DNA from: Boswellia sacra | Lineage: Eukaryota > Streptophyta > Magnoliopsida > Sapindales > Burseraceae | NCBI GenBank assembly: GCA_013180625.2 | Contig: SNVD02009724.1 | Location: 186,001 to 250,000, forward strand | Length of the DNA: 64,000 bases | Direction: 5' to 3' | Shown: positions 36,830-48,895 of the stretch, in pieces | How positions within the stretch are numbered: the first letter of the stretch is position 1 | Layout: every line of letters begins with the position of its first letter | Made by a program: the position numbers and the translations under genes | Notes under the pieces: generated by a model | The model's input: only the letters and a program-made list of their open reading frames with translations | Databases searched by the model: none | Told to the model about the DNA's origin: nothing

Positions 36830-37496
36830 TAGTGGTGAAAATTTTAGACACGATTCGCCAATTTGACACGACGTGATATAGAAATTAACAGATTTGGATT
36901 TGTCTCGATCATATTCGGATCATGTTCACGTTAAAATTTTCAATCTGTTAAATAATCATGTCATGTTAGGATTGAGAGATTACACCTGTAGGTGACACGA
37001 ATCTGTTTATGACATGAACCCTTTTATGACAAGAACTCATTTATGACACGATTAACACGAATAAAACAAGATAATACGACTACTACGGATTGACATGATT
37101 ATTTTTAAAAAAACACAGTTACAAATATAAATTAATAAACTAAGGCTAAAAGATGCCTTATTATTATTTTTTAATTTAAAAATAGGTTGTTCGTATCATA
37201 ATTGTGTCAAATATGTAAACGTATCATAATTGTGTTTATAATTTGTGTCAATCGCGTAAACATATCATAATCATGTTAAACGGCTCATATTCATGTCTAA
37301 CACAAAAAAAAAGAACTCATTTATTATTCGTGTTCGCGTGTCGTGTCGTGTTATCCATTTAATAATCGTGTTATGTTCGTGTTGAGTATCCTTGACACGA
37401 ATAGTAAACGAGTCATATTCAAATTAGACTAATCTTTATCTCGTTACAACTCGACACGACATAAACAAGACCCACGAACCAAAATTTTCACCCCTA
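36830..37496. mobile_element. hAT-type MITE with perfect 8-bp target duplication
   Basis: The ends are TAGTGGTGAAAATTTT and, inverted, TAGGGGTGAAAATTTT. The 8-bp CTAATAAT flanks both sides exactly (36822-36829 and 37497-37504). The interior is built of many GACACGA/TCGTGTC words, including TCGTGTCGTGTTATCC. This 667-bp element has no coding capacity and shows a classic non-autonomous hAT layout. Confidence 0.85.
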
Positions 37497-37504
37497 CTAA
37501 TAAT

Positions 37505-38040
37505 TTTAACGTAATTGATTAATAAATTCATAACGAGTGATATTATTTAAGTCCTTAAAATACTCTCTATAATTAAGCGCCTCTTTAAATAAAATAAAAT
37601 TTAAAAATATTTTCTATAAACATATTATACATAATATCAAAAGTACCCTTCATTCCTTCCTCTTTAATTAAACTTACAAGTGTAATTCCATAAATGTTCC
37701 AACTTTGTCATGAATATTTCCAATGAATTGGCAAGTAAACATATTTATCAATTCCAGTGCTTTGAAATAATTTTCAAGTATAAATTTTTTGCAATTGATA
37801 TTTAATAAGTTGTCATCTTTATAATGAAATCCATCATGAAAGTTCAATAAACTTCTCATTTTTCACCGCATTTGTCCCACACGCTTTTGCACTTTCTCAA
37901 CCACTATGAAAATCCTTTATCATTGAAAACAAAGTAAAATTAATTAAATTAATTCAAACACAGGGAAATGATAGTTCAGTTTTTGCATTTAGGAAATAAG
38001 AAGTTGTTTCAATAACGATCTACTTTTGTGAAATACTCAT
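37505..38040. other. AT-rich spacer, no gene seen
   Basis: No motif or boundary was recognised. The 61-codon minus-strand frame at 37674-37859 has no family features. Confidence 0.5.
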
Positions 38041-38790
38041 TCACAGCAAGGTAGATATGCCTGATCTATGTTTTAGTTCTAGTTTATTAGAAAAACTTAA
38101 TAAGATCCACTCCAGGTCTGACTATCTTATTCAGCTTAGCGAGGAACTTCAGATTGCGACTGCAGAGATGGCTAAACTAGAAAAAATTGAAGAAGAAATC
38201 AACAACTTAAAAGGTTACGATTTCGATATATAGACAGGAAGTAAAGCCCATAAACTACTAAAAAAACATATCTCCCAACGGGAAGAGCGTGGGCATCCTT
38301 AATTTGCTTTCCAACTTCTAGCACTAGATTATAGTCATTCTTGTATGCTAGGAATACAACTTTTTAGGCCGACAGAGTGATAGCGAGGCCGAGCTATATC
38401 GTATAAAGGCGAGTAGCCCTTATAGCTATAGCGAAAGACCTACTTATAGCCTATTCTTCCCCTTTATTCAGGCACTTCAATGCTTGACTACCAGCCATAG
38501 TGCTGCTTCAAGAAGCATGTAGAAGATTGCTACCTGGGTCGGGGATCATCTACTCACTGACTACGGCAGTCTTATTACCAATGTCCTGTTTTGAAAGTAA
38601 CTCTATTCTCTGACATCCGATTCTGGGACATCTCCGTTTTGTAACTCGACAACAGGTGAAAGAATAGTTTGAATTAAATCTTAAATAGTTATTAGAAAAA
38701 GTGAATAAGAAAATACCGTCAAATTCCAATCCTCCTTACCCATTACCGCTACCAAACATTGTTGCAACAAGGGGAATCAAAACGCCAATG
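38041..38790. other. Compositionally distinct segment of unknown origin
   Basis: This segment is visibly richer in G and C than its surroundings, most clearly at about 38360-38600, with words such as GGCCGACAGAGTGATAGCG and GAGTAGCCCTTATAGC. A 58-codon frame at 38057-38233 starts MPDLCFSSSLLEKLNKI and contains charged heptad-like sequence (EMAKLEKIEEEINNLKG), possibly a coiled coil. A second frame, SDSEAELYRIKASSPYSYSE, follows. I do not recognise either. A nuclear copy of organelle DNA or a decayed mobile or viral element is possible; the sequence alone does not decide. Confidence 0.35.
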
Positions 38791-38985
38791 GAGGAAGTCC
38801 TCCTACGGCAATAAAATCTAATAAACTTCTCTGAAGTTTTTGGTAATTTAATTTTTAGATATATTTTAAATTTAATAAAAATAAAGTAGAAGGGCTCAGA
38901 GAGAGGTTTGATGGGACTCATGTAATTGTTGAACAAACTCCTTGAATGAAATAATTGTTAAGCATGGTGCGACTAGTCCACCGGG

Positions 38986-39027
38986 AAGCCCATACATTTG
39001 CTCAATAAGCCCATACATTTGCTCAAT
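38986..39027. repeat. Two exact copies of a 21-bp unit
   Basis: AAGCCCATACATTTGCTCAA followed by T occurs twice in direct succession. It is a simple local duplication with no known role. Confidence 0.9.
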
Positions 39028-41956
39028 GGGTCGTCTGTCCCCCATTGTTAGTCAGGAATACGATGGGCTCAAAGGAGAGAAAATAATTGAAAATATTCTT
39101 GGTTTCACAAATATTATTAATTCCAATGAATTTTTGTGCAATCAAATTTATTGTGTTCTTTTGTCTGGCTTGTCGTTTTAATCGGTTTGCTAGTAAAGTA
39201 AGCATGTTACTAAAAATCATATCATAAATAAATAAATATAATTGCATTCTAAACTTGACCAATACTCTATATATCACGCACAATCATTTCTCAGCTGTAG
39301 TAGTACTATTCCTCATACCTAGATTATTTTTAAATTAAAGATCACAATTTCATACAAATCAAAATTTTGGATTACTTTAAATTGAATAAATAGCGAATGG
39401 CTATGATGAATGCATGTTACTGAAACTTCAAAGCGTACTGTTTAAGCATGCATGCATCATCGTGGTGCTCTTCAACACCCAACTTTTGGTTAATTAATTT
39501 TAATTTTGTTATTATTATTTCTATATATAACTATATTCTTGGTATCATGATGCGTGCATGTTTATGAATGATTACGATCGAGTAACCATGCATATATAGC
39601 AGCAAATTAGAGCCACTAATGCAATATTTATATAATAAATATCAAGTTGGTGGTTGGGAACAAATGCTCATATATATACACATATAGAGTTAATGAATGG
39701 TAATTAAATAATTAAAGAGGCTGGTCTTGCAAGATAAATGGAAATTAATTATGACGCATCGTAATAGTAGCTAACTAGAAATAATAAGAGTACTCTATAA
39801 CGTTTTACCTTTGCGTTAAATATAATTCTAATTTTCATCAAATTCAGAGACGATAGATTTAAAGCTTAGTGGAAATCACTTTCGGCATGGAGAATTATTG
39901 ATAATAACAGCATCTTGATGATGTACTTGTATCGAAAGAGACTAATGAAGGTGGGCGTGTCAATGGCTCCAGAAGCCCACTGTCCCACTCTCAATATACA
40001 TTTTTTGGAAACTTATGTAATTTCTTGTTGACTCTGCAGACAGAGGATCTGCCCCCAAGCAGACAAAGAAAACATACATGTATAGATTTCTACTAATTAT
40101 TGTGATTGTTTGTGATCATTCACCATCCTACTCGATCGAGTCAATGAACCAAGGCGGCTTTGTGCTGTAATTCTCACCCACTAGAACAATCTCATATGTA
40201 CTCGTTTATTAAAGACTAATTAATAACTATTTGATATCTCTATCTGTAATTAATTGTGAATCCTCCAAACTTGTCGACCCATTTGAGTATATGTCTATCA
40301 ACTTTGTTTTGAATATGTCAAAACAGCAGCATGGAACTATATACTCTATTGTGTCGTTCTCTCTCTCTAATTGATGTGCTTGGTGTATGCAGTACTAGTA
40401 ATTAATATTAATATGGCACCTAAATTGAGCAACTATTAATTAAGGAATATTCGTATTTGTAGCGTGCGATAAGCTGATGATTCATAACAATTAAAAGGGG
40501 AGATTTTGCAGTGCATGGATTTACAAATCCATATAGGAAGTACCAAGTTCCTGCCAATTAAGAGACTTTTTAACCTAATAGTTAGTGGATGCCATGAGTG
40601 GCATTTATCTGAAACAGTGCTGAAAGTCTGTTTTTTCAGCACTGTTTCAAGAAGAGAGAGGGAGCAGTGCTCAAGTGTATAAAGGGAGAGAACTCAGACA
40701 AAAGGAAGACTAGCTATATAGCTATAGCAGCAGAGACTTAGAAGACTAAAAAGATTCAATGTATCATATATATATATATATATATTTGGATCTCGATATA
40801 TCGTTTAATAATAACCAAGAATGGAAGTGCTGAAGTGAAGCCTCTCTAATTATTTAATTTCCCATTAGATGACCAGGTCAATTCTCTTATACGTGTAGTT
40901 CTTTGTATTGTGGAACTCCCAATATCAAAGAAATATAATTCCATTTGGATTCATATACTTATATTCCAGCTAGCTAGCATTACTATTGTTGAGGAGATAC
41001 AAGATAAAGTCGCAGCCATATCACTATTCGATAATGGTAAGCACACATGTTTACATAAATGATCACATGGCAGAAATCTTCGTATGCATCAAAGCTACAA
41101 GGCTTTTTAAATTTAGAATAGATTAGATTTCGAGATTTAGAGTAGAGAAAGTTTAATTAGACTTAGAGAGAAATAATTATTAAACAAGAAATCAGTATCA
41201 CTAGTAATGTCTTTGCTTTATGACTAGGCAAAATTTTTGTCTAATATGAAACTTGATTAATAAATTAAGTTATAAATTATCCCTGAATCCATGGTGAGAG
41301 AATTAAGCACTTTAATTAGTATAAAAAAATTAAATTAATTGGTAGGATGTTAAGCATACCCTGTACTAAATTGCAATTTGTGAGCATGCATTTCTATTGG
41401 ATCGATGGACCACTATGGCAAAGTACATGATAGCTTCTAGATGAGCCTGAGCATCCAATTATTCCTGTATATTATGAGGCATGATCAGCAAAAGTTACTT
41501 GATGTGCTGATTATTAGGGTTATATGTACCTAGCTATAATATTTTATAGTATATGAAATGGTCCAGAGATATTTCATTCTGTTTATGTTCCACCACACAC
41601 ATAGCAAATGGGTTCATTCATATATACATATCTTAAGATTTCCATATCACATTTAAGGAATTAATATAATTGCCCATGCACACTTCAATTTAATAATCTC
41701 TGCCCAGGTGAAAGCCGAAATAATAATCTCCATCACTATCATATTAAGGAATCAAATGGGAGTGGTTGATAAATATTTTGCTGTTGCTCTGCCTTTTCGT
41801 ACCCTTGTCAATCCCTTACGTGACCTAAATAACCGTACTACAGCTTGGCCCGGCGCATGCCAATGCGATGCCAGAACTTTATCAATTAATTGATACTCGA
41901 TTGTCTTTATAATTATAATTGCTTCTGCTGGTTAGGTTGATATATGTTTTATATTA
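39028..41956. other. Spacer with a hairpin and promoter-like and splice-like signals
   Basis: No protein gene is visible. The stretch 40600-41040 stands out. It contains a perfect 16-bp hairpin (40610-40649), a GTATAAAGGG TATA-like site at 40677, an AT microsatellite at 40766-40785 and an ATAATGGTAAGC donor-like site near 41036. An acceptor-like TCTGCCCAGGTG lies near 41700-41711. A non-coding transcript unit is possible but unproven. Confidence 0.4.
40610..40649. repeat. Perfect 16-bp hairpin
   Basis: TGAAACAGTGCTGAAA and its exact inverse complement TTTCAGCACTGTTTCA are separated by 8 bases. It is too short to be a typical plant microRNA precursor and matches no mature microRNA I know. It could be a remnant of a foldback element or an RNA structure. 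Confidence 0.75.
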
Positions 41957-43403
41957 GGGATATTAAATTTAACCCCTAAAGTTAATCGCAAATACAAATT
42001 ACTTCTGTAATATTTGAAATTACAAATTATCCCCTGATTTTTGAATTCTGACGTTAAATTAAACGGAGTAAGGGTATTATTGAAAATAAAACTCGTGCGA
42101 TAAAATTAAGGATATTTAACAATTTACCCCTTGAGGTTAAACGAAAATATAAATTTCTACCTTCCGAGGATAAAAATAATTAAAAAATTATAATGAAAAC
42201 AATAATAATAATTAAAAATATTTAAAACTTTATTGAATAAATAATAAAAAGTAAATTTAAACCAAATTGAACCCATCATTTAATCCGAGCTTTAATTAAC
42301 AAACCCAAATTGGGTGGTGGCGAGTTCTAGTAGAGGAGAGAGAGGAGGAATTGGTGACGTAAGCAATTTCATCAATGAATAGAAGGAAGCGACGATCGAT
42401 AGGGTGACAATTCGTGTCATATATGTCGACCCATTTAATTGTCCGTGATAAGACATGAAAAGCGGATTCGATACAGTTATTAAATGCATCACCCACGTGT
42501 TGTAATCATGTCATATTTAATTAACATAATTTACTTAATTGTTTAATCTAATTATGCATAGTATATCATATTCTATATATTTATATCAATTAAAAATGTT
42601 TTTAGAATATAAATAATTGTTAGTATAAAAAAATAATTAAAATCATTACAATTTACTATTATGTAAATTAATTTAGTTTATAATATAAAATTTTTAGTTT
42701 TATAATATAAATGTTGTAAAAAGGTAAAAATTATATCATTAAATGAGCTTGCATGTTAATGATTGTCAAGATATATTTAACTATTTGTGTCATTAAACTG
42801 ATTGGTGTGTTGAACACCCTCAACATGAATTCGACCCATTTATTAATTGTGTGTCGTGTTCGTGTCGTATTCGTGTCATGTTCGAGTGTCATGATTCAAA
42901 TTATCACCCCTAGACGATGGCGGTGTGGGGGGAAGATCTAGTGAAGCACTAGGGAGAGGTGGTAGAGATTGCTAGTAGATGAGAGACAGAGAAGGAGATG
43001 AAGAAAAAAAGAAAGGTAAAGGTGTTTAGGTGATTTTAGAAAAGTGAGTGAAGGTATTTATATTTATATAAGGGCATTTTGGTCGAATAACATATATTAT
43101 CCTCTCCCTCATCTTTTTTCACTTAATTTAATGTCGAAATTCAAAAATAAGGGGATAATTTGTAATTTCAAAATGTGCAGGGAGAATTTATCTTTTTGCT
43201 TAATCTCAGGGGGTAAACTGTTAATATCAAATAACCGAACATAAGGTTATTTTGATAAAATTGTGAAGTGTTTTTTCTCTCTCCTTCTTTTTCGTTTAAT
43301 TTAACGTCAGAATTCAAAAATTAGGGAGTAATTTATAATTTTAAATATTACAAGGAGTAATTTATATTTTTTATAAACCTTAAGAGGTAAATGTTAATAT
43401 CCC
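41957..43403. mobile_element. Mutator-like foldback element with long inverted repeats
   Basis: The left arm starts GGGATATTAAATTTAACCCC and the inverted right arm GGGATATTAACATTTACCTC. Similarity continues for about 130 bases through TTTTTGAATTCTGACGTTAA and ATTAAACG. The flanks TTTATATTA (41948-41956) and TTTATATTG (43404-43412) are a 9-bp duplication with one change. The right arm carries a second, inner copy of the terminal sequence (about 43090-43230). No transposase is encoded. A hAT MITE is nested at 42399-42912. Confidence 0.8.
42399..42912. mobile_element. hAT-type MITE nested in the foldback element
   Basis: The left end TAGGGTGACAATTCGTGTCA and the inverted right end TAGGGGTGATAATTTGAATC form degenerate inverted repeats. 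The flanks GACGATCG (42391-42398) and GACGATGG (42913-42920) fit an 8-bp duplication with one change. TCGTGTCGTATTCGTGTCAT words near the right end match the hAT MITE at 36830. It inserted after the host foldback element. Confidence 0.7.
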
Positions 43404-45960
43404 TTTATATTGTATTAAACCGGAAACTTCGAAGTAAACGGTAGAATAATCGATAAATAAAAGATGACTTTTAGAGAAACCAATCTTGGAAAAGTACAAT
43501 CAAAAGAAGGTTTAAAATTTGTAGAATAGAAACCAATTAATGATAACGAGGACAGATATTTGCTTTCGTCTATTATTAATCATGTACAATGATACTATCT
43601 TAAACAACAATTTTCTGAAGAGGTAAATGGGGCAGCAGTCCAGCTCTCTAAGGATGATTAAAACGGGTCTCTTTCTCTATTAATGCAAGTGATGACGAGT
43701 CCAGGCCTTGACGTAAAAGTAATGAAATTGTTGCAAGTGTAGCGAGCAACAATATTATCTGAGGCGAGAAAGATGAAGCAAATTAAGAGTATGAAACCAA
43801 ATGTGGAATGAATTCAAACCCCACTCATAATAAGGCAGAAGGCTGTGAGTAATTGCTTCTCTACGCTAGGGCAAGACAAGGGGGGAGGAGGCAGCAGCCG
43901 GCAGGAGAGCATAATGAGCACTAATGAGGATATATAATGGCTTATAAGGAAGAAACGTCATGACAGGGTGGAATTGATGTCATCATAAACAAAACAAAAC
44001 AAGGCAGCTTCTCGTGGGTAATGCTAGTGGTGGTGCAGCTATCATCAAATGTTTGAATAGGCTATTAAAAAAATTAAAAAAAAAAAAAAAAGAAACCACA
44101 ACTTAGAAAGCTACACAGTACACACAGAAGATGAAAAGATAAAACGATACAGATGGGGACCAATGCAGCCATGCGTGTGACCACAAAGGCTTCTAAAAAA
44201 TACGAAACCTTTCTCAACCCAGGCCTTGCTCATGCCAAAGCAAATAGTATTCTACAGATAAAAAAGAGCCGGGACATTGCCTAGTGCCTGACCTGATAAG
44301 GTAAAGCTAGAACACCTTTGTAGCAAAGGCAAAGAGAAGCATGAGCGTATTAATATTGAGAAACATTAATTGAAGAATTAATTTAATTACTCTTCTTCTC
44401 GTGGGTCAAAACCAATATTTCAATTAAAAGGCTAATTGATTAGACAAAATTAGCATATGTTTATATTGTGGGTTAACTTTAATCTCTTTGCAAACAATTA
44501 GGGTATTAAAAAGGGAAAAAAAATTTAATAGAGGTATGTTGGTTTAATGATTTTTGTTTTACTTTTTGTTAGCCAAACTGCTAATGTAATTGTTTTAAAT
44601 AACCATGCAGAGCCTGCAGCGCAGCTGGTCAAGACCATTGAGCCATGATTCTTCGTTTTCACTTTCTTTTTACCATAAACACATCATATGTCACAAGAGA
44701 ATAGAACCTCTTTAGGCCCAACCTGCAAGCCGATAGCAGCAAAATCTAGAGCTCGAGGCATAGGAAAAAGCAAATTAACAGTGATTAGAAACACGGGATA
44801 CCGAGCCATATGGTAAAAGCGATTGGAAACATCTATAATTCCAAGGTGCTTCGGCTATTTTAACTTCTAACAGACCATCTTTTATCTTAACCATCACAAT
44901 ATGTTTTATAATTCTCTGCCAATCATCAATGACTCTATCATAATTTAACAAACAAAAAAATGAGACAAAATTTGGGTCTGTTGGTTAGTGATCTGATGGG
45001 TATCACTCAATCAAGCTAAAGCTATGTAATTCCAAAACGGGAAAAGGAAAAGAAAAAATGTCCCAAGTATCTTTCTACTCACATTCCCGGCCGCAAGAGC
45101 AAGTGCAACAATGTGGGGCATTTCATATTTTGATTCATAATCTTGCCGGGAAAAAGGCATTAATGCTACTGCCCTCTAAACATGGTTAAAAGCTAAATAT
45201 TTAAATGCTTAGTAAAGGTAAAAAAAAAAAAAAAATTCAAGGCCAAAACTTTTGCAATCCCCATTTGGCGCATAGGTTTGTTGATATACAAGGATATCTT
45301 ATATTAGTATTATATATACTCTTCAAAAAGGCCCAAAAATCCAGAGGGGAGGGAGCGGTAAGCGCCATGAATATAAATATGTATGTGTGGATAAAATGTA
45401 AGTGAATTGGCTGAGGCAGGAAGAGGAAGAGGAAGAGGAAGAGGGGGAGAGAGAGACGTGGAGTGTGTTCCAAGACACAATGATTACATGGTCTTGGGGA
45501 AGTAGAAAGGGTGGCGTGGATATAGCCAAGAGTATGGAAGAACGTGGGGGGGTTGAGTTGCTTGACCGAGCCTAAAAAATGAAAAGCATAGAAAAGGGTT
45601 TAGCTAAGCCTTTTATCATGATGATACTATCAGCCTTTTTGGTCTTTGGTCGGTCGACAATCTGTGTGTTGTGTGTTCACTGTGTTTGTTTTTGTGTTTC
45701 CCATCCCCACTCTCTTTCCCACTGCATACACAGACTGTAATTATACACTTTGAACCAATCACTAAGCAACATATAATGCTTATTTTATGTCCCAGTTTGA
45801 TATTACTTGGTGTACAATAAAATATTAATCAAATAAATTAAATAAAATAAAAACTAAAAAAGATGGATCCCTTAGGACCCTCACCCTGAAAGCTACAGGA
45901 ATGGAATGAGAATGCCGTAAGGAGAAAGTAAAGGAGACTAGCAGTAGTACCTTAACAGGC

Positions 45961-45972
45961 TCTATATATTTA
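45961..45972 (+). promoter_or_regulatory. TATA-box candidate for the bHLH gene
   Basis: CTCTATATATTTAGAG lies about 565 bases before the ATG. It would give a leader of roughly 530 bases. Sequence-only prediction. Confidence 0.45.
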
Positions 45973-46444
45973 GAGTTAAGAGTAGTGGTGGAAGCGGATG
46001 CAGATCATCAACTGAGAAAAAACACACATCAAAATATACCAACAAAACACACTAACGAAAGCTTAGTTTGAAGCAAAGGATAAAAAAGTTTCAACACCCC
46101 CACAAAGGCGTGGCAGAAAATAACCTACCCAAGTGAAAGAGATTGAGAGAGATCATCACCACCACCATCATCATCATTCAGAATAGAGTAGTCTAAGTCC
46201 AAGACACCACCACCACCTCCACCTCCACCTCACCTCCACCACAAGCAGAAGAAACAGAGAAAAGAGAAAACACACTTTGACACTGGAAAGTCATTATTTT
46301 ATCCTCTTATCAAACGAAGGTCTGTCCCTTAACGCTCTCTCTTTTCCCTACTTTCTTCCCTTTTCCTATCAATAGACCAAAAAAAAAAAGTCTATATCAA
46401 CTTCCTCTTTAAAATCTTCCCTTTCACTGAAGGAAGTGATCAAT

Positions 46445-46480
46445 ATGATAACAACCCTCCACGCAGCTATGGAAATTTGA
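46445..46480 (+). other. Upstream ORF candidate in the bHLH leader
   Basis: ATG to TGA encoding MITTLHAAMEI (11 residues). It ends 49 bases before the main start codon. It could damp translation if the leader is as predicted. Conservation is unknown. Confidence 0.35.
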
Positions 46481-46496
46481 TTACTTCTTATCGAAG

Positions 46497-46498
<2 letters not shown>

Positions 46499-46530
<32 letters not shown>
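46499..46530. repeat. (GA)n microsatellite abutting the bHLH start codon
   Basis: About 15 GA units end at the A of the ATG at 46530. Length variation here would change only the leader. Long GA/CT tracts are common in plant 5' leaders. Confidence 0.9.
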
Positions 46531-46532
<2 letters not shown>

Positions 46533-48402
46533 TGCGGTTTCAAGGAAGAAGATCATCATCAAGGACACTGTTCTCAAACTATCCATAACATGCAGGGCTA
46601 CCAAGATCAGTTTTTTCTTCAACAACAACAACAGGAGATGCAACAGCAACAACAAACTAGTGATATGTATGGAGGAGGAGCAGCTGGTGGAGCTGGAGGA
46701 AGTAGAGGAGGATTGATTTTCCCTGACGCTTCACCAATCCTACCATGGCGCCTCTCTCAGGTTCACTCCTTCAATCCGGTCCAATTCTCAACAAACCCGG
46801 TTCGTGAACACGACCCTTTTCTTCTCCCACCACCGCCATCATCATATGGGAGTTTGGTCAACAGAAGAGCTCCCGCTCTACAGTTTGCTTACGAGGGTGG
46901 GCCGTCTGGTGATCATCTGAGGATCATATCGGACACTCTTGGACCAATGGTTCAACCGGGTTCAGCTCCTTTTGGGCTGCAAGCCGAGCTGGGGAAAATG
47001 ACTGCCCAAGAAATTATGGACGCCAAGGCGCTTGCTGCTTCTAAAAGCCACAGCGAAGCTGAGAGGAGACGAAGAGAGAGGATCAACAACCATCTCGCTA
47101 AGCTTCGTAGCCTCCTACCTAGCACCACCAAAGTAAGTAATGATAAGAAAAGCATCAAAATGGAATTTAAAAAAAAAATAGAAATTAAAAAAAAACCTTA
47201 TATATCCTCACGCGTACAACATGGTGAACATATTATATAGGAAATCATGTACCTCTTTTTTGTACCCTTTTTGTTTACACTGTGCTTTTTCATTCAAAGA
47301 TCTCTGTAGATCTTTCCAAGATTCTTCTATGGTTGGTCTGATAATATGCAATCAAAATTCAAAACCTACCATTTGGTCATGAAAGTAAATTATGTTTCTG
47401 ATTTTCTACGCCTTTTCTTTCTTCTTGTTTTGATCTCTCTTTCTTTGAAAAAAAAAAAAACCCAAAAAAATTTTTTTTGTTTGCTTTTGATTAATTTAGT
47501 TCTTTCGGGTCTTGTGGTAGTTCCGAGGAGAGAAAATAACGTAAAGGCGATAAGCGTTAATGTCGCTTAATTGACATGATAAAGAGGAACCAAGCGGCAG
47601 TTGAAAAGCCTTCCATGGAAATTTCTTGCCGGATATCAGTCAAAAATAAAAAATTAATAAAGACAGACAATCTAGCATTCTTGTCAGTCTATTCTATTTC
47701 TATTCACTGCACTTTCATTTGGGAAAAACACCACCGTTAAAATGTAGTTTTAATCTCACAATCTCTTCTTTTCACACATGAAAACAACTTCTAACATAGT
47801 ATACTATACGTTCAGTTTCTGCCCATCTGAAATGCAACAAATTCTAAAATATCAACTTTATTGTTGTTTTGCTCTTTAAAGTTTTTTTTTTTTGGGGTTC
47901 CTGATAAGCATTCTAATATTTGTGCTCGTGATAGACGGACAAAGCTTCGTTGCTAGCAGAAGTAATCCAACATGTTAAGGAGCTGAAACGCCAGACTTCT
48001 TTGATAGCAGAAACGAGTCCAGTGCCGACGGAAGTCGATGAGTTAACGGTGGATGCATCGGACGAGGATGGTAAGTTTGTAATCAAGGCTTCACTTTGCT
48101 GTGAAGATAGGTCTGATCTCTTGCCTGACCTGATAAAGACTTTGAAAGCTTTACGTTTAAAAACGTTAAAAGCTGAAATCACAACACTGGGTGGGCGTGT
48201 AAAGAATGTTTTGTTCATTACTGGAGAAGAAGATTCAAGTAGTAGTGGCGAACAACAGCAGCAACAACAACAGTTTTCTATAAGCTCAATCCAAGAAGCA
48301 TTAAAAGCAGTGATGGAGAAGACTTCTGGTGATGAGTCTTCTTCGGGGAATGTTAAGAGACAAAGAACCAATATCAATAACCTTGAACACAGGTCTCTTT
48401 AA
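46530..48402 (+). CDS. bHLH30: bHLH transcription factor, AtbHLH30/TMO5-LIKE1 type
   Basis: Two exons, 46530-47132 and 47935-48402, joined in phase 0 (GTAAGT donor, GATAG acceptor), encode 356 residues. The N terminus MCGFKEEDHHQ and polyglutamine runs precede FGLQAELGKMTAQEIMDAKA. The bHLH starts KSHSEAERRRRERINNHLAK with the H-E-R contacts H174, E178 and R182, so E-box/G-box binding is expected. The exon junction falls in the loop (PSTTK/TDKASLL). An ACT-like domain follows (FVIKASLCCEDRSDLLPDLI, then GGRVKNVLFITGEE), with a second polyglutamine run after it. The sequence is very close to what I recall of Arabidopsis AtbHLH30 (At1g68810, T5L1). Factors of this clade pair with LONESOME HIGHWAY-type bHLH proteins to drive cytokinin production and periclinal division in vascular cells. 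Specific orthology versus TMO5 itself is inferred. Confidence 0.95.
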
Positions 48403-48851
48403 AATTTTATATTTTTCTTCTCTTTTGTTTTGTTTTGTTTGTGGGTGTGCTTTAATTTGTCCAGTGTAATGTGTAGTTCCATCGGTGAACAAGTAGGGTA
48501 ATGATGGTGTGTTTCTGTACTTACATCAAACCCAAATATAGGTAAAAGGAGAGGTATAGAGTGAAGGAGTGTTTGATTGTGGGTTGGTACCTTGTGAGGA
48601 TTCCCATTTTGTTGTGCTTTTGGCTTGGCTTGTGCAGAAGAGTACTGCAGAGAAAGAGAGAGAGAGAGGGAAGAGAAGAGAGAACCAGTACTAGAAAACA
48701 AACAAACAAAGCCTGATGTGCATGTTAATGTCGAAATGAGATCAGAAAGCAATCAATTCAACTCCACATTTTCATTTCTATGTTAGGTTTTGATATAAGG
48801 TTTCTCTTCCCACGAAAAAGATCCTTGACTGTTTCCTCCTTGCTATATCAA

Positions 48852-48854
<3 letters not shown>

Positions 48855-48891
<37 letters not shown>
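48855..48891. repeat. (TC)n microsatellite
   Basis: About 18 uninterrupted CT units, roughly 450 bases after the bHLH stop codon. Confidence 0.9.

Positions 48892-48895
<4 letters not shown>

Larger units (their letters stand above)
43413..46529. other. Upstream region and 5' leader of the bHLH gene
   Basis: No other gene is supported. A (GGAAGA)n run lies at about 45418-45443. From about 45990 the sequence is leader-like, with CCACCACCACCTCCACC repeats at 46207-46240 and CT-rich stretches at 46300-46430. It ends in a (GA)n tract that touches the start codon. Confidence 0.5.

Noticed and set aside
38041..38790. Endogenous pararetrovirus
   Set aside because: No reverse transcriptase, coat-protein zinc finger or movement-protein motif is visible; origin left open.
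39890..39935. Possible miR172 site (CAGCATCTTGATGATGTAC)
   Set aside because: Only part of the word resembles miR172 and there is no long paired arm around it.
47913..48377. 154-codon minus-strand frame opposite bHLH exon 2
   Set aside because: It is the shadow of the real coding strand; the runs of cysteine are the antisense of a polyglutamine tract.
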